From: Amphritea pacifica
Lineage (GTDB): Bacteria; Pseudomonadota; Gammaproteobacteria; Pseudomonadales; Balneatricaceae
Reading direction: 5' to 3'
Length of the DNA: 64,000 nt
NCBI RefSeq assembly: GCF_016924145.1
Contig: NZ_JAFFZO010000005.1
Span: forward strand, 62,001 to 126,000
The position numbers were made by a program, and so were the translations under genes. Shown in pieces: positions 44,133 through 52,368 of the stretch. Numbering within the stretch: the stretch's first letter is position 1; every line of letters begins with the position of its first letter. The notes beneath the pieces are model-generated. The model had not been told where the DNA came from. It did not search any database and saw nothing but the letters and a program-made list of their open reading frames with translations.

Positions 44133-45335
44133 ATGTGTAAACGTGTATGGCTCTCCGGGTTATCGGTGTTGCTGCTCAGTGGCTCTGCGGCAGCGGATGA
44201 GGTGTTTTTTGAATACAGCGGCAGGCTTTCCGGTGAGCTGCAGGGCTATTTCCATGAGGGGCAGTTTAATGGTCAGGGGTATCACAGCAATGCTTCGCTG
44301 GCGCTGGAACCTGAACTGTACTGGGAGTTTAACGGAGGTAATGACTCCGTTGTGTTTACCCCCTTTTACCGGCTGGATCAGCGCGACGATGAGCGTACCC
44401 ATGGTGATATCCGTGAGCTGAGCTGGATCCATGTGGGCGACGACTGGGAGCTGCGTTCAGGACTGCGTAAAGTGTTCTGGGGGGTGACTGAGTTTAACCA
44501 TCTGGTGGATGTGATCAATCAGACCGATGCCGTGGAAGATAGCGATGGCGAAGACAAGCTGGGTCAGCCGATGGTCAATCTGTCTCTGGTGCGGGACTGG
44601 GGTATCGTCGACCTGTTTGTGTTGCCGGGGTTCCGCGAGCGTAGTTTCGCCGGGCACGAAGGCCGGACCCGTTCGGGGCTGGTGGTGGACACCGCTAACG
44701 TTCGCTATGAGGCTGGTGATGGCGATCAGCATATTGATACGGCTGTGCGCTGGAGTCAGAGTTTTGATCTGTTCGATGTCGGCCTGTACTGGTTTAACGG
44801 CACTAACCGTGATCCCCGTTTAGAGGCAGCACTCATTCAGGGTAAACCGGTGCTGGTGCCGGTCTATGAGCAGATGGATCAGATCGGCTTTGATGGTCAG
44901 GCAACTCTTGACAGCTGGTTGTGGAAGCTCGAACTGTTGTGGCGTGATACCCCTTCAGACCGTTACAGCGCGATGCAGGCCGGGGTTGAATATAGCTTCT
45001 ATGGTGTCAGTGACACCACCACTGATGTCGGCGTGCTGGTGGAGTATGGCTGGGATGAACGGGGGATCGATGCGGATACTATTTTCCAGAATGATCTGTT
45101 CTTAGGTAGCCGTATAGCTCTGAATGATGCCGCCAGTACTGAGTTTCTGGTTGGGCTTGGCTATGATCTTGATTTTGATAGCCGTAGTCTGTTTCTGGAA
45201 GCCAGCAGCCGCTTTGGAGAACGCTGGAAACTGAGTCTTGATGCCCGGTTGTTTGATGCCCGGGATAACCGCGATCTGATGGTTAATATTGAGCAGGATG
45301 ATCTGCTGCAACTGACCGCTGATTACTATTTTTAG
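44133..45335 (+). CDS. outer membrane beta-barrel protein of the MMPL operon
   Basis: A 400-residue protein with a signal peptide (about 1-21, SGSAAADE) followed by alternating amphipathic strands through to the C-terminal LQLTADYYF, a typical last strand with terminal Phe. Sequences such as LSWIHVGDDWELRSGLRKVFWGVTEFNHLVDVINQ recall the DUF1302-like/alginate-porin-type barrels. It begins one base after the LolA-like gene stops. With MMPL and the LolA-like protein, it would complete a route across the envelope. Confidence 0.85.
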   Translation: MCKRVWLSGLSVLLLSGSAAADEVFFEYSGRLSGELQGYFHEGQFNGQGYHSNASLALEPELYWEFNGGNDSVVFTPFYRLDQRDDERTHGDIRELSWIHVGDDWELRSGLRKVFWGVTEFNHLVDVINQTDAVEDSDGEDKLGQPMVNLSLVRDWGIVDLFVLPGFRERSFAGHEGRTRSGLVVDTANVRYEAGDGDQHIDTAVRWSQSFDLFDVGLYWFNGTNRDPRLEAALIQGKPVLVPVYEQMDQIGFDGQATLDSWLWKLELLWRDTPSDRYSAMQAGVEYSFYGVSDTTTDVGVLVEYGWDERGIDADTIFQNDLFLGSRIALNDAASTEFLVGLGYDLDFDSRSLFLEASSRFGERWKLSLDARLFDARDNRDLMVNIEQDDLLQLTADYYF

Positions 45336-45369
45336 GTGCCTGGTTTTTAACTGCACAGACGACCGGAAT

Positions 45370-46215
45370 TTACTGTGTAACAAAACCAAGTGCCTGAGAG
45401 ATTCCCGCCGCTTTCAACGCGTCAGCCTGGGTCTGGTTTTTAACCAGCAGAGCGCCGCAAAAAGCCAGGGCATTGAATGAGACTCCGGCGAAGGATTCGC
45501 TGCTGCGGGGCACCAGCATCAGCCATTCCCGGCAAAGCAGCAGGTTGTAAGCCATCTTTGCCTGCCGGGTTGAGTGGCGGATCTGCAGACGTTGCAGAAG
45601 GATCAGGTAATGGTTATGCAACCATTGCACGGTGTCCTGAGTGTCACCGATATTATCCGGCAGGCGCACCCGGGCGTGCCGGAAGGGCAGTTCAGCGTCC
45701 GGTTCCGGGATAGCAGAAAAGCAATTTAATGTATTGCTCAGTGGCAGATCAGTCGGTCTGACGGGAATCAGTTGCAGATGTTTATGGGGCTGACTGGCTC
45801 CCGCTACCCGGCCACCATTATAGAAAACAACGCCGTCAATCTCGCGAAGTGCCATCAATGCTGCCCTGAAATCTGATAGCGTCAGCAGGTGAGTCTGAGG
45901 CTCAAAATTCCGGGTCACCAGCAGCAGGTGGTTATCGATGACACTGAATTTGTTTAACAGACAGATATGTTTCGCACCGATGTCAGCCACATAAAGTTCG
46001 GGATCATAGGGTTTAAACGGGTTAACAGAGCGGTTTGCAGCCTGTTTAATCCGCCGGTCATTTTCTTTAGATTGCAGGCTGCTGAGCGTTCTTAACTGAT
46101 AACTAAAGGGCGCTTCATACACTGTTTCAATCGTCGTACTGATTGGTTGCAGGGCGCCGCTGTTAAGGGCTGCCTGAGTGGTAGCCAGGGTTTTCTGCCA
46201 GAGTGAAAGGGTCAT
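45370..46215 (-). CDS. ATP adenylyltransferase (Ap4A phosphorylase)
   Basis: A 281-residue HIT-superfamily enzyme. The histidine-triad-like motif is in GASQPHKHLQLIPV (about residues 139-152), and VADIGAKHICLLNKF plus NHLLLVTRNFEPQ in the first half match the yeast APA1/2 and cyanobacterial Ap4A phosphorylase layout. It converts diadenosine tetraphosphate and phosphate to ADP plus ATP. Convergent with the barrel gene, with 34 bases between. Confidence 0.88.
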   Translation of the reverse strand: MTLSLWQKTLATTQAALNSGALQPISTTIETVYEAPFSYQLRTLSSLQSKENDRRIKQAANRSVNPFKPYDPELYVADIGAKHICLLNKFSVIDNHLLLVTRNFEPQTHLLTLSDFRAALMALREIDGVVFYNGGRVAGASQPHKHLQLIPVRPTDLPLSNTLNCFSAIPEPDAELPFRHARVRLPDNIGDTQDTVQWLHNHYLILLQRLQIRHSTRQAKMAYNLLLCREWLMLVPRSSESFAGVSFNALAFCGALLVKNQTQADALKAAGISQALGFVTQ

Positions 46216-46304
46216 GCGCTAGCTCCGGATACGATCAGGTTTTCAGATTACGCAGGCGAAATGCTGTTGTATAGTAAAGACAGATTATCCGCCAGAGAAA
46301 AAAG

Positions 46305-46766
46305 ATGAAACAGTTACTGCTGGTGGCCCATGCCCCTTCCGAAAACACCCGGCTAATGGCAGAGGCCACTTTAAAAGGGGCCCGACATCCGGATATTGAC
46401 GCAGTGCAATGTCGCTGGGTTGAGCCGCTGAAGGCGACACCGGAAGATGTTCTGGGCTGCGATGCAATTATTCTGGGAACGACTGAGAATCTGGGCTATA
46501 TGAGTGGCGCGCTGAAAGATTTTTTTGATCGCTGCTATTACCCCTGTCTGGAGACAAAGCAGGGCTTGCCCTGTGCTCTCTATGTTCGCGCAGGTCATGA
46601 TGGTACCGGTACCTGTCGCGCCGTAGAAACCATCTGTACCGGTTTGCGCTGGCACTGGATTCAGCCCCCTTTGGTGTGCAAGGGGGATTGGCAGGAAGAA
46701 TTTTTACAGCAGTGTGAGGGGCTCGGTATGACCATGGCGGCAGGTTTAGAAATGGGAATTTATTGA
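46305..46766 (+). CDS. flavodoxin-like / NADPH-dependent FMN reductase-like protein
   Basis: A 153-residue single-domain flavoprotein. AHAPSENTRLMAEATL (about 8-23) is the FMN phosphate loop and GTTENLGYMSGALKDFFDRCYYP (about 63-85) the second FMN loop with the aromatic stacking residue. Such proteins serve as flavodoxins or quinone/azo reductases. It has its own promoter region, divergent from the Ap4A phosphorylase gene. Confidence 0.82.
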   Translation: MKQLLLVAHAPSENTRLMAEATLKGARHPDIDAVQCRWVEPLKATPEDVLGCDAIILGTTENLGYMSGALKDFFDRCYYPCLETKQGLPCALYVRAGHDGTGTCRAVETICTGLRWHWIQPPLVCKGDWQEEFLQQCEGLGMTMAAGLEMGIY

Positions 46767-46871
46767 TCTGTGTCGCAGTTTTCTGATCAGAAAATAGTCA
46801 GCCTGATTGTGCAGTGCGGAAGCTGGTATTATACTTACGTCTGAATGTTGATCAGATCAGGAGATACGCCC

Positions 46872-47108
46872 ATGAAGCAATCGGTGTTTACCGGAATAGA
46901 GTGCGATGATCGCCGTATAGCCAGCGAGCTTCAGGCGATGGGATACTATGATGAGTATGGTTCAGAGTCCCAGTCTGCTGTTAGCAGAGTGATCGATGCT
47001 GTCGGTAATTTTGTCACCTGGATGCGCTGGAAAGGCGAAGTGGGTGTATATGGTTGCCGCGTAGGTGCTGATTATGCCCGCTACATGGAAGCGAAAGTCA
47101 GCGCCTGA
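46872..47108 (+). CDS. small soluble protein of unknown function
   Basis: A 78-residue protein. An AGGAGATA ribosome-binding site lies 5-12 bases before the ATG at 46872, which I prefer over an in-frame start at 46845. The C-terminal half VTWMRWKGEVGVYGCRVGADYARYMEA is Trp- and Gly-rich and looks like a short beta-hairpin plus helix. I do not recognise the family. A terminator follows directly, so it is transcribed separately from the next operon. Confidence 0.7.
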   Translation: MKQSVFTGIECDDRRIASELQAMGYYDEYGSESQSAVSRVIDAVGNFVTWMRWKGEVGVYGCRVGADYARYMEAKVSA

Positions 47109-47134
47109 TTGTCAGTTCCCCTCTCTCTTAAAAG

Positions 47135-47157
47135 CCGCTCCCTGAGCGGTTTTTTTT
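47135..47157 (+). terminator. rho-independent terminator
   Basis: CCGCTC-cct-GAGCGG followed by eight T residues. It isolates the large unknown operon that begins at 47310. Confidence 0.92.
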
Positions 47158-47193
47158 ATTACTTTTATTCTCTCCGCCGAAAAAAACAAATTT

Positions 47194-47232
47194 CAAACTT
47201 TTGTTTGATTACTCAGAAATATCTCCTATGCT
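47194..47232 (+). promoter_or_regulatory. probable promoter of the unknown operon, with palindrome
   Basis: TTGATT (47205-47210), a 16-base spacer and TATGCT (47227-47232) make an acceptable sigma-70 promoter. The palindrome CAAAC-TTTT-GTTTG (47194-47207) overlaps the -35 and could be an operator. No regulator gene is inside the operon. Confidence 0.5.
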
Positions 47233-47309
47233 TTTTTTACCTGTCTGGATCAGAGATAAAACAATAAAGATACAGGCCTGCCCGAGAGATATGAAACTCT
47301 AGAAGTTTG

Positions 47310-48518
47310 ATGGTTACGCTTTACGTCACTCTTAGAAACGTCCCTGGTTACAGGCGGTATCCTTACTTTATTCAGGGTGAATCTATCGTGCATCAGGAAA
47401 GCTATCAGCAGGATCGCTACCAGGTAAGGGTTCTGGGTGTAGGAAATGCAGATGTTCTGTCGATCGGACGTTTTCATCAACGTCTGGGGTTAAGCAAACA
47501 GGATTGTATACGCCGTATTCTGACGGCCCCGTCAGTTTTACAGTCGGAGCTTGATATCAGTTCAGCAGAAGCGATGGTCAATGTACTCAGGGGCGCTGAT
47601 CTGCCCTGTGAGCTGGTGCCCCAGAGTGAACAGCTTACCCCGTCTCAGGAACGTTTTGAAATAGCGGTCTATATCACCGACTTTACCCATATCACCTCGT
47701 TTATTACCGATCTTGCGCTGTTCACCGGGCAGGGGAGTGAAGAGTTGCTTCGTTGTCTCGTTAAAACTCCCGCCATCATTCTCGGAAACCTTTCGGAAAA
47801 AGTTGCCGCAGAGTTGATAACCCGTTTCAGTAAACCCGGTATTGAGTTGATCAGGTCCTGTAGCGCAACCGCCAGATATACGGTGGTTGCCTATGCTCCG
47901 GGGGGAGATCAGAGCCTGGCTGACTACTATCGGACGTTTGGTTTGCAGCGGGCAGGCGATCAGGCTGAACAGACCCAGTGCTGGCAACTGACTGATCTGA
48001 CACTGGAGAAAGCCCAAACCCTTTGGCAGCAAGCCAATGAGCTGCATCTGCCGCTGGTGATTCATAATCAGGATTATTACCGCTTTGATCTGCTGCTTAA
48101 ATCGGTCCCCCTTGATGCCGCGGCAAGACAGCAAGTCTCCCGGGTGCTGGCAGAGGCGCTGGGGATACCCCAACATCTGCATCTGCGACTTTTTGAACAG
48201 CTGCCCATGGTACTGAAACGCTGCATCAGGATTAACGATTATGACTCTGTACTGACCTCTCTGGCGGCGCAGGGATGTGACGTCACAGCAGAGTGGGTTG
48301 GTGGCTTCCGTTTTGATCTGCGGTTTGACACGGGGGAGCAGCGTTCCCGGTTAGAAAAATTGTGCGCCGCGATTATGGGACGCCCCCTTACATTTACAGA
48401 ATCAGGTGCCGGCTGGTCGGTGAAGGCCGATGCCAATCTGCATCAGGGGTTGTGGATTCAGTACGAGGCAGCCCAGTCAGGTATTCATTGCAGACTGATG
48501 AGAAGTGGACATGAGTAA
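47310..48518 (+). CDS. unknown-operon gene 1: tandem L12-CTD/ClpS-like domain protein
   Basis: A 402-residue soluble protein, first of the eleven-gene unit. I do not know the family. By eye it contains repeated units of 65-75 residues with the pattern of the ribosomal L7/L12 C-terminal (ClpS-like) fold: a beta strand, a helix, the turn LTAPSVLQSELDISSAEAMVNVLRGADLPCELV (about 70-102), which parallels L12's L-V-x-x-A-P-x-x-L-K segment, and again LVKTPAIILGNLSEKVAAEL (about 150-169). Further weaker units seem to start near residues 187, 255 and 332. The start is uncertain: ATG 47310 has a weak AGAAG site; GTG 47388 begins right before the first unit. The stop overlaps the next start by 8 bases. 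Confidence 0.75.
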   Translation: MVTLYVTLRNVPGYRRYPYFIQGESIVHQESYQQDRYQVRVLGVGNADVLSIGRFHQRLGLSKQDCIRRILTAPSVLQSELDISSAEAMVNVLRGADLPCELVPQSEQLTPSQERFEIAVYITDFTHITSFITDLALFTGQGSEELLRCLVKTPAIILGNLSEKVAAELITRFSKPGIELIRSCSATARYTVVAYAPGGDQSLADYYRTFGLQRAGDQAEQTQCWQLTDLTLEKAQTLWQQANELHLPLVIHNQDYYRFDLLLKSVPLDAAARQQVSRVLAEALGIPQHLHLRLFEQLPMVLKRCIRINDYDSVLTSLAAQGCDVTAEWVGGFRFDLRFDTGEQRSRLEKLCAAIMGRPLTFTESGAGWSVKADANLHQGLWIQYEAAQSGIHCRLMRSGHE

Positions 48519-49035
48519 CTCAGAGATCCCCAAAGTTAAACTTGATGCCGTTCTTGAGCAGGTAGGCAAAAGCCTGCGTCAACAAAAGTATGAAGCCGCT
48601 CTGCTGATGCTGCAAAAACTGTTGCAGGCCGGTATGGCGCAGCAGTTTCCCCTGTTACTGCAGCGTTATATTTCAGAGTTGGTGTTTGAGTGTCTGGAAC
48701 TGGCGGGAGAGGACCAGGCGGCGCTGGAGTATTGCGAACGGGCGATAGCCGAGTATGAAGAGAAGCGGGATTGTACCTCTGCAGCGGTAGCCAATGATCT
48801 TGCACTGCTCAGGTTTCGCAGAATCTGCCTGTTGGTCAAGCTGGATCAGCATCTGCAAGCCCGAGACGCCGTAGACGCGTTTCAACACTCCCGTTCATTA
48901 CAGGACAAAATCCGATATCACAAACTGTTTACACGCATTCTGAAATACTCCAGCGCAACAAGAAATCAGCTGTTGAGAGAGCAGAAACAGATGGGTTCGT
49001 TTCAGCTGTCACAACAATTAATCGTGTCTGCATAA
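48511..49035 (+). CDS. unknown-operon gene 2: TPR-like helical protein
   Basis: A 174-residue all-helical protein. LEQVGKSLRQQKYEAALLMLQKLLQAG (about 15-41) and LELAGEDQAALEYCERAIAEYEE (about 63-85) look like divergent tetratricopeptide units, so a scaffold or chaperone role is likely. No signal peptide. The ATG lies inside the end of gene 1, showing translational coupling. No family recognised. Confidence 0.75.
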   Translation: MSNSEIPKVKLDAVLEQVGKSLRQQKYEAALLMLQKLLQAGMAQQFPLLLQRYISELVFECLELAGEDQAALEYCERAIAEYEEKRDCTSAAVANDLALLRFRRICLLVKLDQHLQARDAVDAFQHSRSLQDKIRYHKLFTRILKYSSATRNQLLREQKQMGSFQLSQQLIVSA

Positions 49036-49053
49036 CTCAGCGAGGTCAGGGAG

Positions 49054-49695
49054 ATGAATTTTGATAATCAGGTAGCCGGGATGACACCGGGACAGGCGCT
49101 GATGGATGTGCCTATCCCGAAGTTAATTGAGAACACCGCCAAAGCGATAGCGGCTGCACAGTATGAACTTGATTCTACCTCAGTACGTGCGGCAACCATG
49201 CTGAGTGAAACCCGGATCAGTTTTAACGATGTCGATGGCACCTCCCGGGAACGGAGTCTGCTGGAACTGGGTTTTATCCCTCAGTTTTACCATTTTAAAG
49301 AGACGGAGATGGAGTTCAAAGTGACCATCTCTGTGCGGGTTGAAGCCGGTATCGATTTTGGTGTGGAAGCAGGGCTCGGCACTACCGAGAGTGCGGGTTT
49401 GCCTGTCGCTTTTGCCGGCACTATCTCTTTCGATCTGCATCATAAATATGAGTTCGATATGGAAGCGGTTTCACGGATAAAAACCACCATGAAATCGGTT
49501 CCACCCCCTCAGGCGTTTCTTGATGCTATTCGTAATCATGCCGCCTCGGGTGGGGGATCAATCACTGCGCCTGATGGCCCGGCGCCAACGCCAGATCCGG
49601 TTGAGCCTGCGCCTGCAGATCCTGCCGATCCGACACCGGCAGACCCCTCAGATCCGGCAGACCCTGCTGATCCAACCCCGGCTGATCCTGGCTGA
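49054..49695 (+). CDS. unknown-operon gene 3: paralog A, with Pro/Asp-rich tail
   Basis: A 213-residue protein with the shared architecture of this operon: PIPKLIENTAKAIAAAQYELD helix (20-40), then LLELGFIPQFYHFKETEMEFKVTISV (69-94), a beta region, KYEFDMEAVSRIKTTMKSVPPPQAF (131-155). After about residue 165 it carries a low-complexity tail built of P-A-D-P and P-S-D-P units to residue 213. The tail is absent from its siblings and may be a flexible linker or surface-exposed spacer. No signal peptide. Function unknown. Confidence 0.78.
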   Translation: MNFDNQVAGMTPGQALMDVPIPKLIENTAKAIAAAQYELDSTSVRAATMLSETRISFNDVDGTSRERSLLELGFIPQFYHFKETEMEFKVTISVRVEAGIDFGVEAGLGTTESAGLPVAFAGTISFDLHHKYEFDMEAVSRIKTTMKSVPPPQAFLDAIRNHAASGGGSITAPDGPAPTPDPVEPAPADPADPTPADPSDPADPADPTPADPG

Positions 49696-49709
49696 CAGAG
49701 GATTGATCT

Positions 49710-50198
49710 ATGTCCAATAACAAAGTGATGGCCTCACTGGAAAAATCTCCACTCCCGGGGCTTCTGACCCAACTGGGTACAGCAATCGCCTCTGCACAGA
49801 GAGAGCTGGACAACAATTCGATCCGGATGGCGATGCAACTGGGCGATGCTGAAGAGCATGGTGTTGATATTGGCGATGGTGAGAAGGTTTCACTGATATC
49901 ACTGGGGTTTGCTCCGGTGTTTTATCATTTCAATGAGGCCACCATCGATATCAGAGTGTCGCTGTCAACATCGACCACCACTGAAACCAAATTTGGCACC
50001 TCTGCAACCGTTGGTGGTGCTTACTACTTTGTCATGTTTGCGGCGACGGTCAGTGCCGAATTCAGCAATAAATACAGTTTTTCGTCCGAGGCCAGCAGCT
50101 CAATTACTGCCCGGATCTCGTCCATTCCACCGCCCAATGCCTTTCAGAACTGGATTGCCAGCAGGCAGCAGGCTGCTCAGCCCACTGATACCGAATAA
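49710..50198 (+). CDS. unknown-operon gene 4: paralog B
   Basis: A 162-residue member of the same family: LLTQLGTAIASAQRELDNNSI (18-38), ISLGFAPVFYHFNEATIDIRVSLS (63-86), a short Gly/Ala/aromatic stretch GGAYYFVMFAATVSAEF (102-118), then NKYSFSSEASSSITARISSIPPPNAF (120-145). It is the shortest version. Begins 14 bases after gene 3. Function unknown. Confidence 0.78.
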   Translation: MSNNKVMASLEKSPLPGLLTQLGTAIASAQRELDNNSIRMAMQLGDAEEHGVDIGDGEKVSLISLGFAPVFYHFNEATIDIRVSLSTSTTTETKFGTSATVGGAYYFVMFAATVSAEFSNKYSFSSEASSSITARISSIPPPNAFQNWIASRQQAAQPTDTE

Positions 50199-50236
50199 AG
50201 ATGATCTAACAGCTACAGGTTAGCAAGGAGAGAACT

Positions 50237-50797
50237 ATGTCGATCGGTCAGGAACTGCTCAATGTCCCCATGGGGGAGATGATAAGAGAGATGGCATTTG
50301 CAATTGCAGATGCTCAGTATGAACTGGATGAGGCCAGTATCCGCGTAGCTCAGATGATGGGCGGGCGGGTGCCTATTCTGGATGAGACCGGCACGGTTAC
50401 CGGAACCGAAGATACGCGGGTCTATTTTGGTACCGATGAGGATGATAAGGCGCAGAAAGTCAGTATGCTGGAACTGGGATTTTCACCAACGTTTTATCAG
50501 TTCACCAATAATATTATCGAAGTCAAAATAGCAATCAAAATCGTTCGTGAAAGCTCCTATACCCGCAATACCAAAACTACCGGTACCAGCCGTAGTAAGC
50601 CCGCTTTTGGTGGCTTTTTTGGCGGTAGTTCCAAGCTGAGAACCACCACCGTGGATGCAACCTATTCCAGTAAATACAGTTATAGCGCTGAAGGGGCGAG
50701 TCTGTTGCGTTGCAATCTGGTGCCTATTCCACCCCCGGCCATTTTTGAAGAGCGGGTAAGAGACCTGTTTGAGACGGATGAAGAAGCCGATGGTTAA
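50237..50797 (+). CDS. unknown-operon gene 5: paralog C
   Basis: A 186-residue family member: VPMGEMIREMAFAIADAQYELDEAS (10-34), an insert rich in Thr/Asp (44-72), LELGFSPTFYQFTNNIIEVKIAIKI (78-102), a Ser/Gly loop SKPAFGGFFGGSSKLR (120-135), then SSKYSYSAEGASLLRCNLVPIPPPAIFEE (144-172). Closest to gene 6. A GGAGAG site precedes the ATG. Function unknown. Confidence 0.8.
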   Translation: MSIGQELLNVPMGEMIREMAFAIADAQYELDEASIRVAQMMGGRVPILDETGTVTGTEDTRVYFGTDEDDKAQKVSMLELGFSPTFYQFTNNIIEVKIAIKIVRESSYTRNTKTTGTSRSKPAFGGFFGGSSKLRTTTVDATYSSKYSYSAEGASLLRCNLVPIPPPAIFEERVRDLFETDEEADG

Positions 50798-50822
50798 TCA
50801 CGCAAACTAAAGGAGAGCAGTT

Positions 50823-51386
50823 ATGGCCAGACCAAGTATCGGACGTGAACTGAGCGATGTCCCCTTTGGCGAGATGATCACCAGCATGGGGCTTGCGATT
50901 GCTGAAGCGCAGTATGCGATGGATGAAACCAGTCTCAGACTGGCCCAGATGATGGGCGGTGAGTATGAGGTGCCAGAAGTTGATCCGATTACTGGTGATA
51001 TAACCACCGTCACCAAGAAATCGCTGGTGAAGTTTGATGGTGAGGAGATGTCGCTGATTGAGCTTGGGTTTACCCCAACCTTCTATCAGTTCACTGAATC
51101 ACTGATAGAGATAAAAGTCTCGATCAGCTTCACGCAGAGTTCAGAGTTTGAGCGCAAATCATCCACTAAAACCATCAGTGCGATGGCTGGTGGTTTCTTA
51201 GGCATGGGGATGGCGCGGGCCAGAACAACATCGGTCAGTGCCCGGTATGCCAATAAGTTTAACTATAGCGCCGAAGGCTCAAGCCTGATGAGAACCAAAA
51301 TCTTACCCACCCCTGCACCCGCTGTACTGGAGGAGCGGATCAGGGCGATTGTAGAACGAAACAAGCCAGCACCTGCTGATGGCTAG
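50823..51386 (+). CDS. unknown-operon gene 6: paralog D
   Basis: A 187-residue family member and near twin of gene 5: VPFGEMITSMGLAIAEAQYAMDETS (13-37), IELGFTPTFYQFTESLIEIKVSISF (79-103), Gly/Met-rich loop AMAGGFLGMGMARA (120-133), then NKFNYSAEGSSLMRTKILPTPAPAVLEE (144-171). AGGAGAGC site before the ATG. The pair probably arose by recent tandem duplication. Confidence 0.8.
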   Translation: MARPSIGRELSDVPFGEMITSMGLAIAEAQYAMDETSLRLAQMMGGEYEVPEVDPITGDITTVTKKSLVKFDGEEMSLIELGFTPTFYQFTESLIEIKVSISFTQSSEFERKSSTKTISAMAGGFLGMGMARARTTSVSARYANKFNYSAEGSSLMRTKILPTPAPAVLEERIRAIVERNKPAPADG

Positions 51387-51416
51387 GCTGTTAAGGGATG
51401 AGCTGTTAAAGGATGA
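51387..51416. repeat. 15-base direct repeat in the operon
   Basis: GCTGTTAAGGGATGA (51387-51401) followed directly by GCTGTTAAAGGATGA (51402-51416), one mismatch. Each unit carries an AGGGATGA or AAGGATGA ribosome-binding-like sequence followed by no coding frame, so it may be a duplicated translation-start region. Confidence 0.7.
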
Positions 51417-51435
51417 GTTTTAAGAGAATAGTCTG

Positions 51436-52347
51436 ATGGCGACCGAGTATCTTGACTGGACCTCGCTCGAAGCTGTAGCCGAACCAACTGATGGTCAACC
51501 AGCGTTAGATTCATCCGGGTGGGATAGCAGCAACAGTGAGCAGCCCCGGCAGCGAGTGTTAACCGACCTGCTGGAGATGGACGATGTTCCGGATGAGCTG
51601 AAACAGCTGGTCAATCGTCAGCGGGAGCTGGAACAGCAGCTGGATCAACTGACGGGCAGCGCGCCGTTGCCGGACTGGAATGAACAGCGCTTTGTGATGC
51701 CCCAGCATAGTGCTGAATCCCGGTTGGCGGATAAACACACCGCGCAGCGTCTGGAGGAAAATCGCAGCCGTGTCAGGCAGCAGCTTAATCAACGACAGCT
51801 ATCACGCTTGCAACTTGAACGGGGGCTGAAAGAGGCTGAGCTCGCCCGGCACGAAAAACTCAGGCAGAAAAAAAGTCAGACTCTGCAGTTGCAGCAGCGT
51901 CTGAGTCAACTGGAACTGGAAAAGCAGAGGGCGCAACGGCATAAGGCGTTGATCAGGTTAAAAGAGCTGCAGCGGCAACTTGATCAGAACTATCAGCGTC
52001 AGCAGCGAATATTGAAACGTGCGTTACACCAGCGTCAGGAAATGAGACTGGCAACGGCACGGGATCTGGCTAAAAGGCAGCGTCTGCAACAGGCCCGTGT
52101 GGCTCAGCGGCAGGACCAGCAGCAATGGCAGGCCAGGAGAACCCGATTGCAGATGATGCAGAAAGCGGCTCTGGCAGAGGCGCGGATACAGGCGCGGCAG
52201 CAGCAGGATATGCTTGAATCGCTTATCCGCCGTGCTGAAACACAGCGAGAGCAACGCCTGGCCGAATTATCCCGGCAGCGGCAAGCGGTTCGCGCGGAAG
52301 AGAGACGAAAGGCTGCCAAACAGGAACGAATGCAATTTTTCAGTTGA
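51436..52347 (+). CDS. unknown-operon gene 7: long coiled-coil protein
   Basis: A 303-residue protein. Residues 1-90 are acidic and Pro/Ser-containing; from about residue 95 to the end it is almost pure Gln/Arg/Leu/Glu heptad sequence (for example RQLDQNYQRQQRILKRALHQ), predicting one long basic coiled coil of about 200 residues. No signal peptide or membrane helix. Low-complexity composition prevents a family call. Possibly a scaffold or rod for the neighbouring beta-domain proteins. Confidence 0.78.
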   Translation: MATEYLDWTSLEAVAEPTDGQPALDSSGWDSSNSEQPRQRVLTDLLEMDDVPDELKQLVNRQRELEQQLDQLTGSAPLPDWNEQRFVMPQHSAESRLADKHTAQRLEENRSRVRQQLNQRQLSRLQLERGLKEAELARHEKLRQKKSQTLQLQQRLSQLELEKQRAQRHKALIRLKELQRQLDQNYQRQQRILKRALHQRQEMRLATARDLAKRQRLQQARVAQRQDQQQWQARRTRLQMMQKAALAEARIQARQQQDMLESLIRRAETQREQRLAELSRQRQAVRAEERRKAAKQERMQFFS

Positions 52348-52368
52348 TCAGGACCTGGAGAGATTTGA

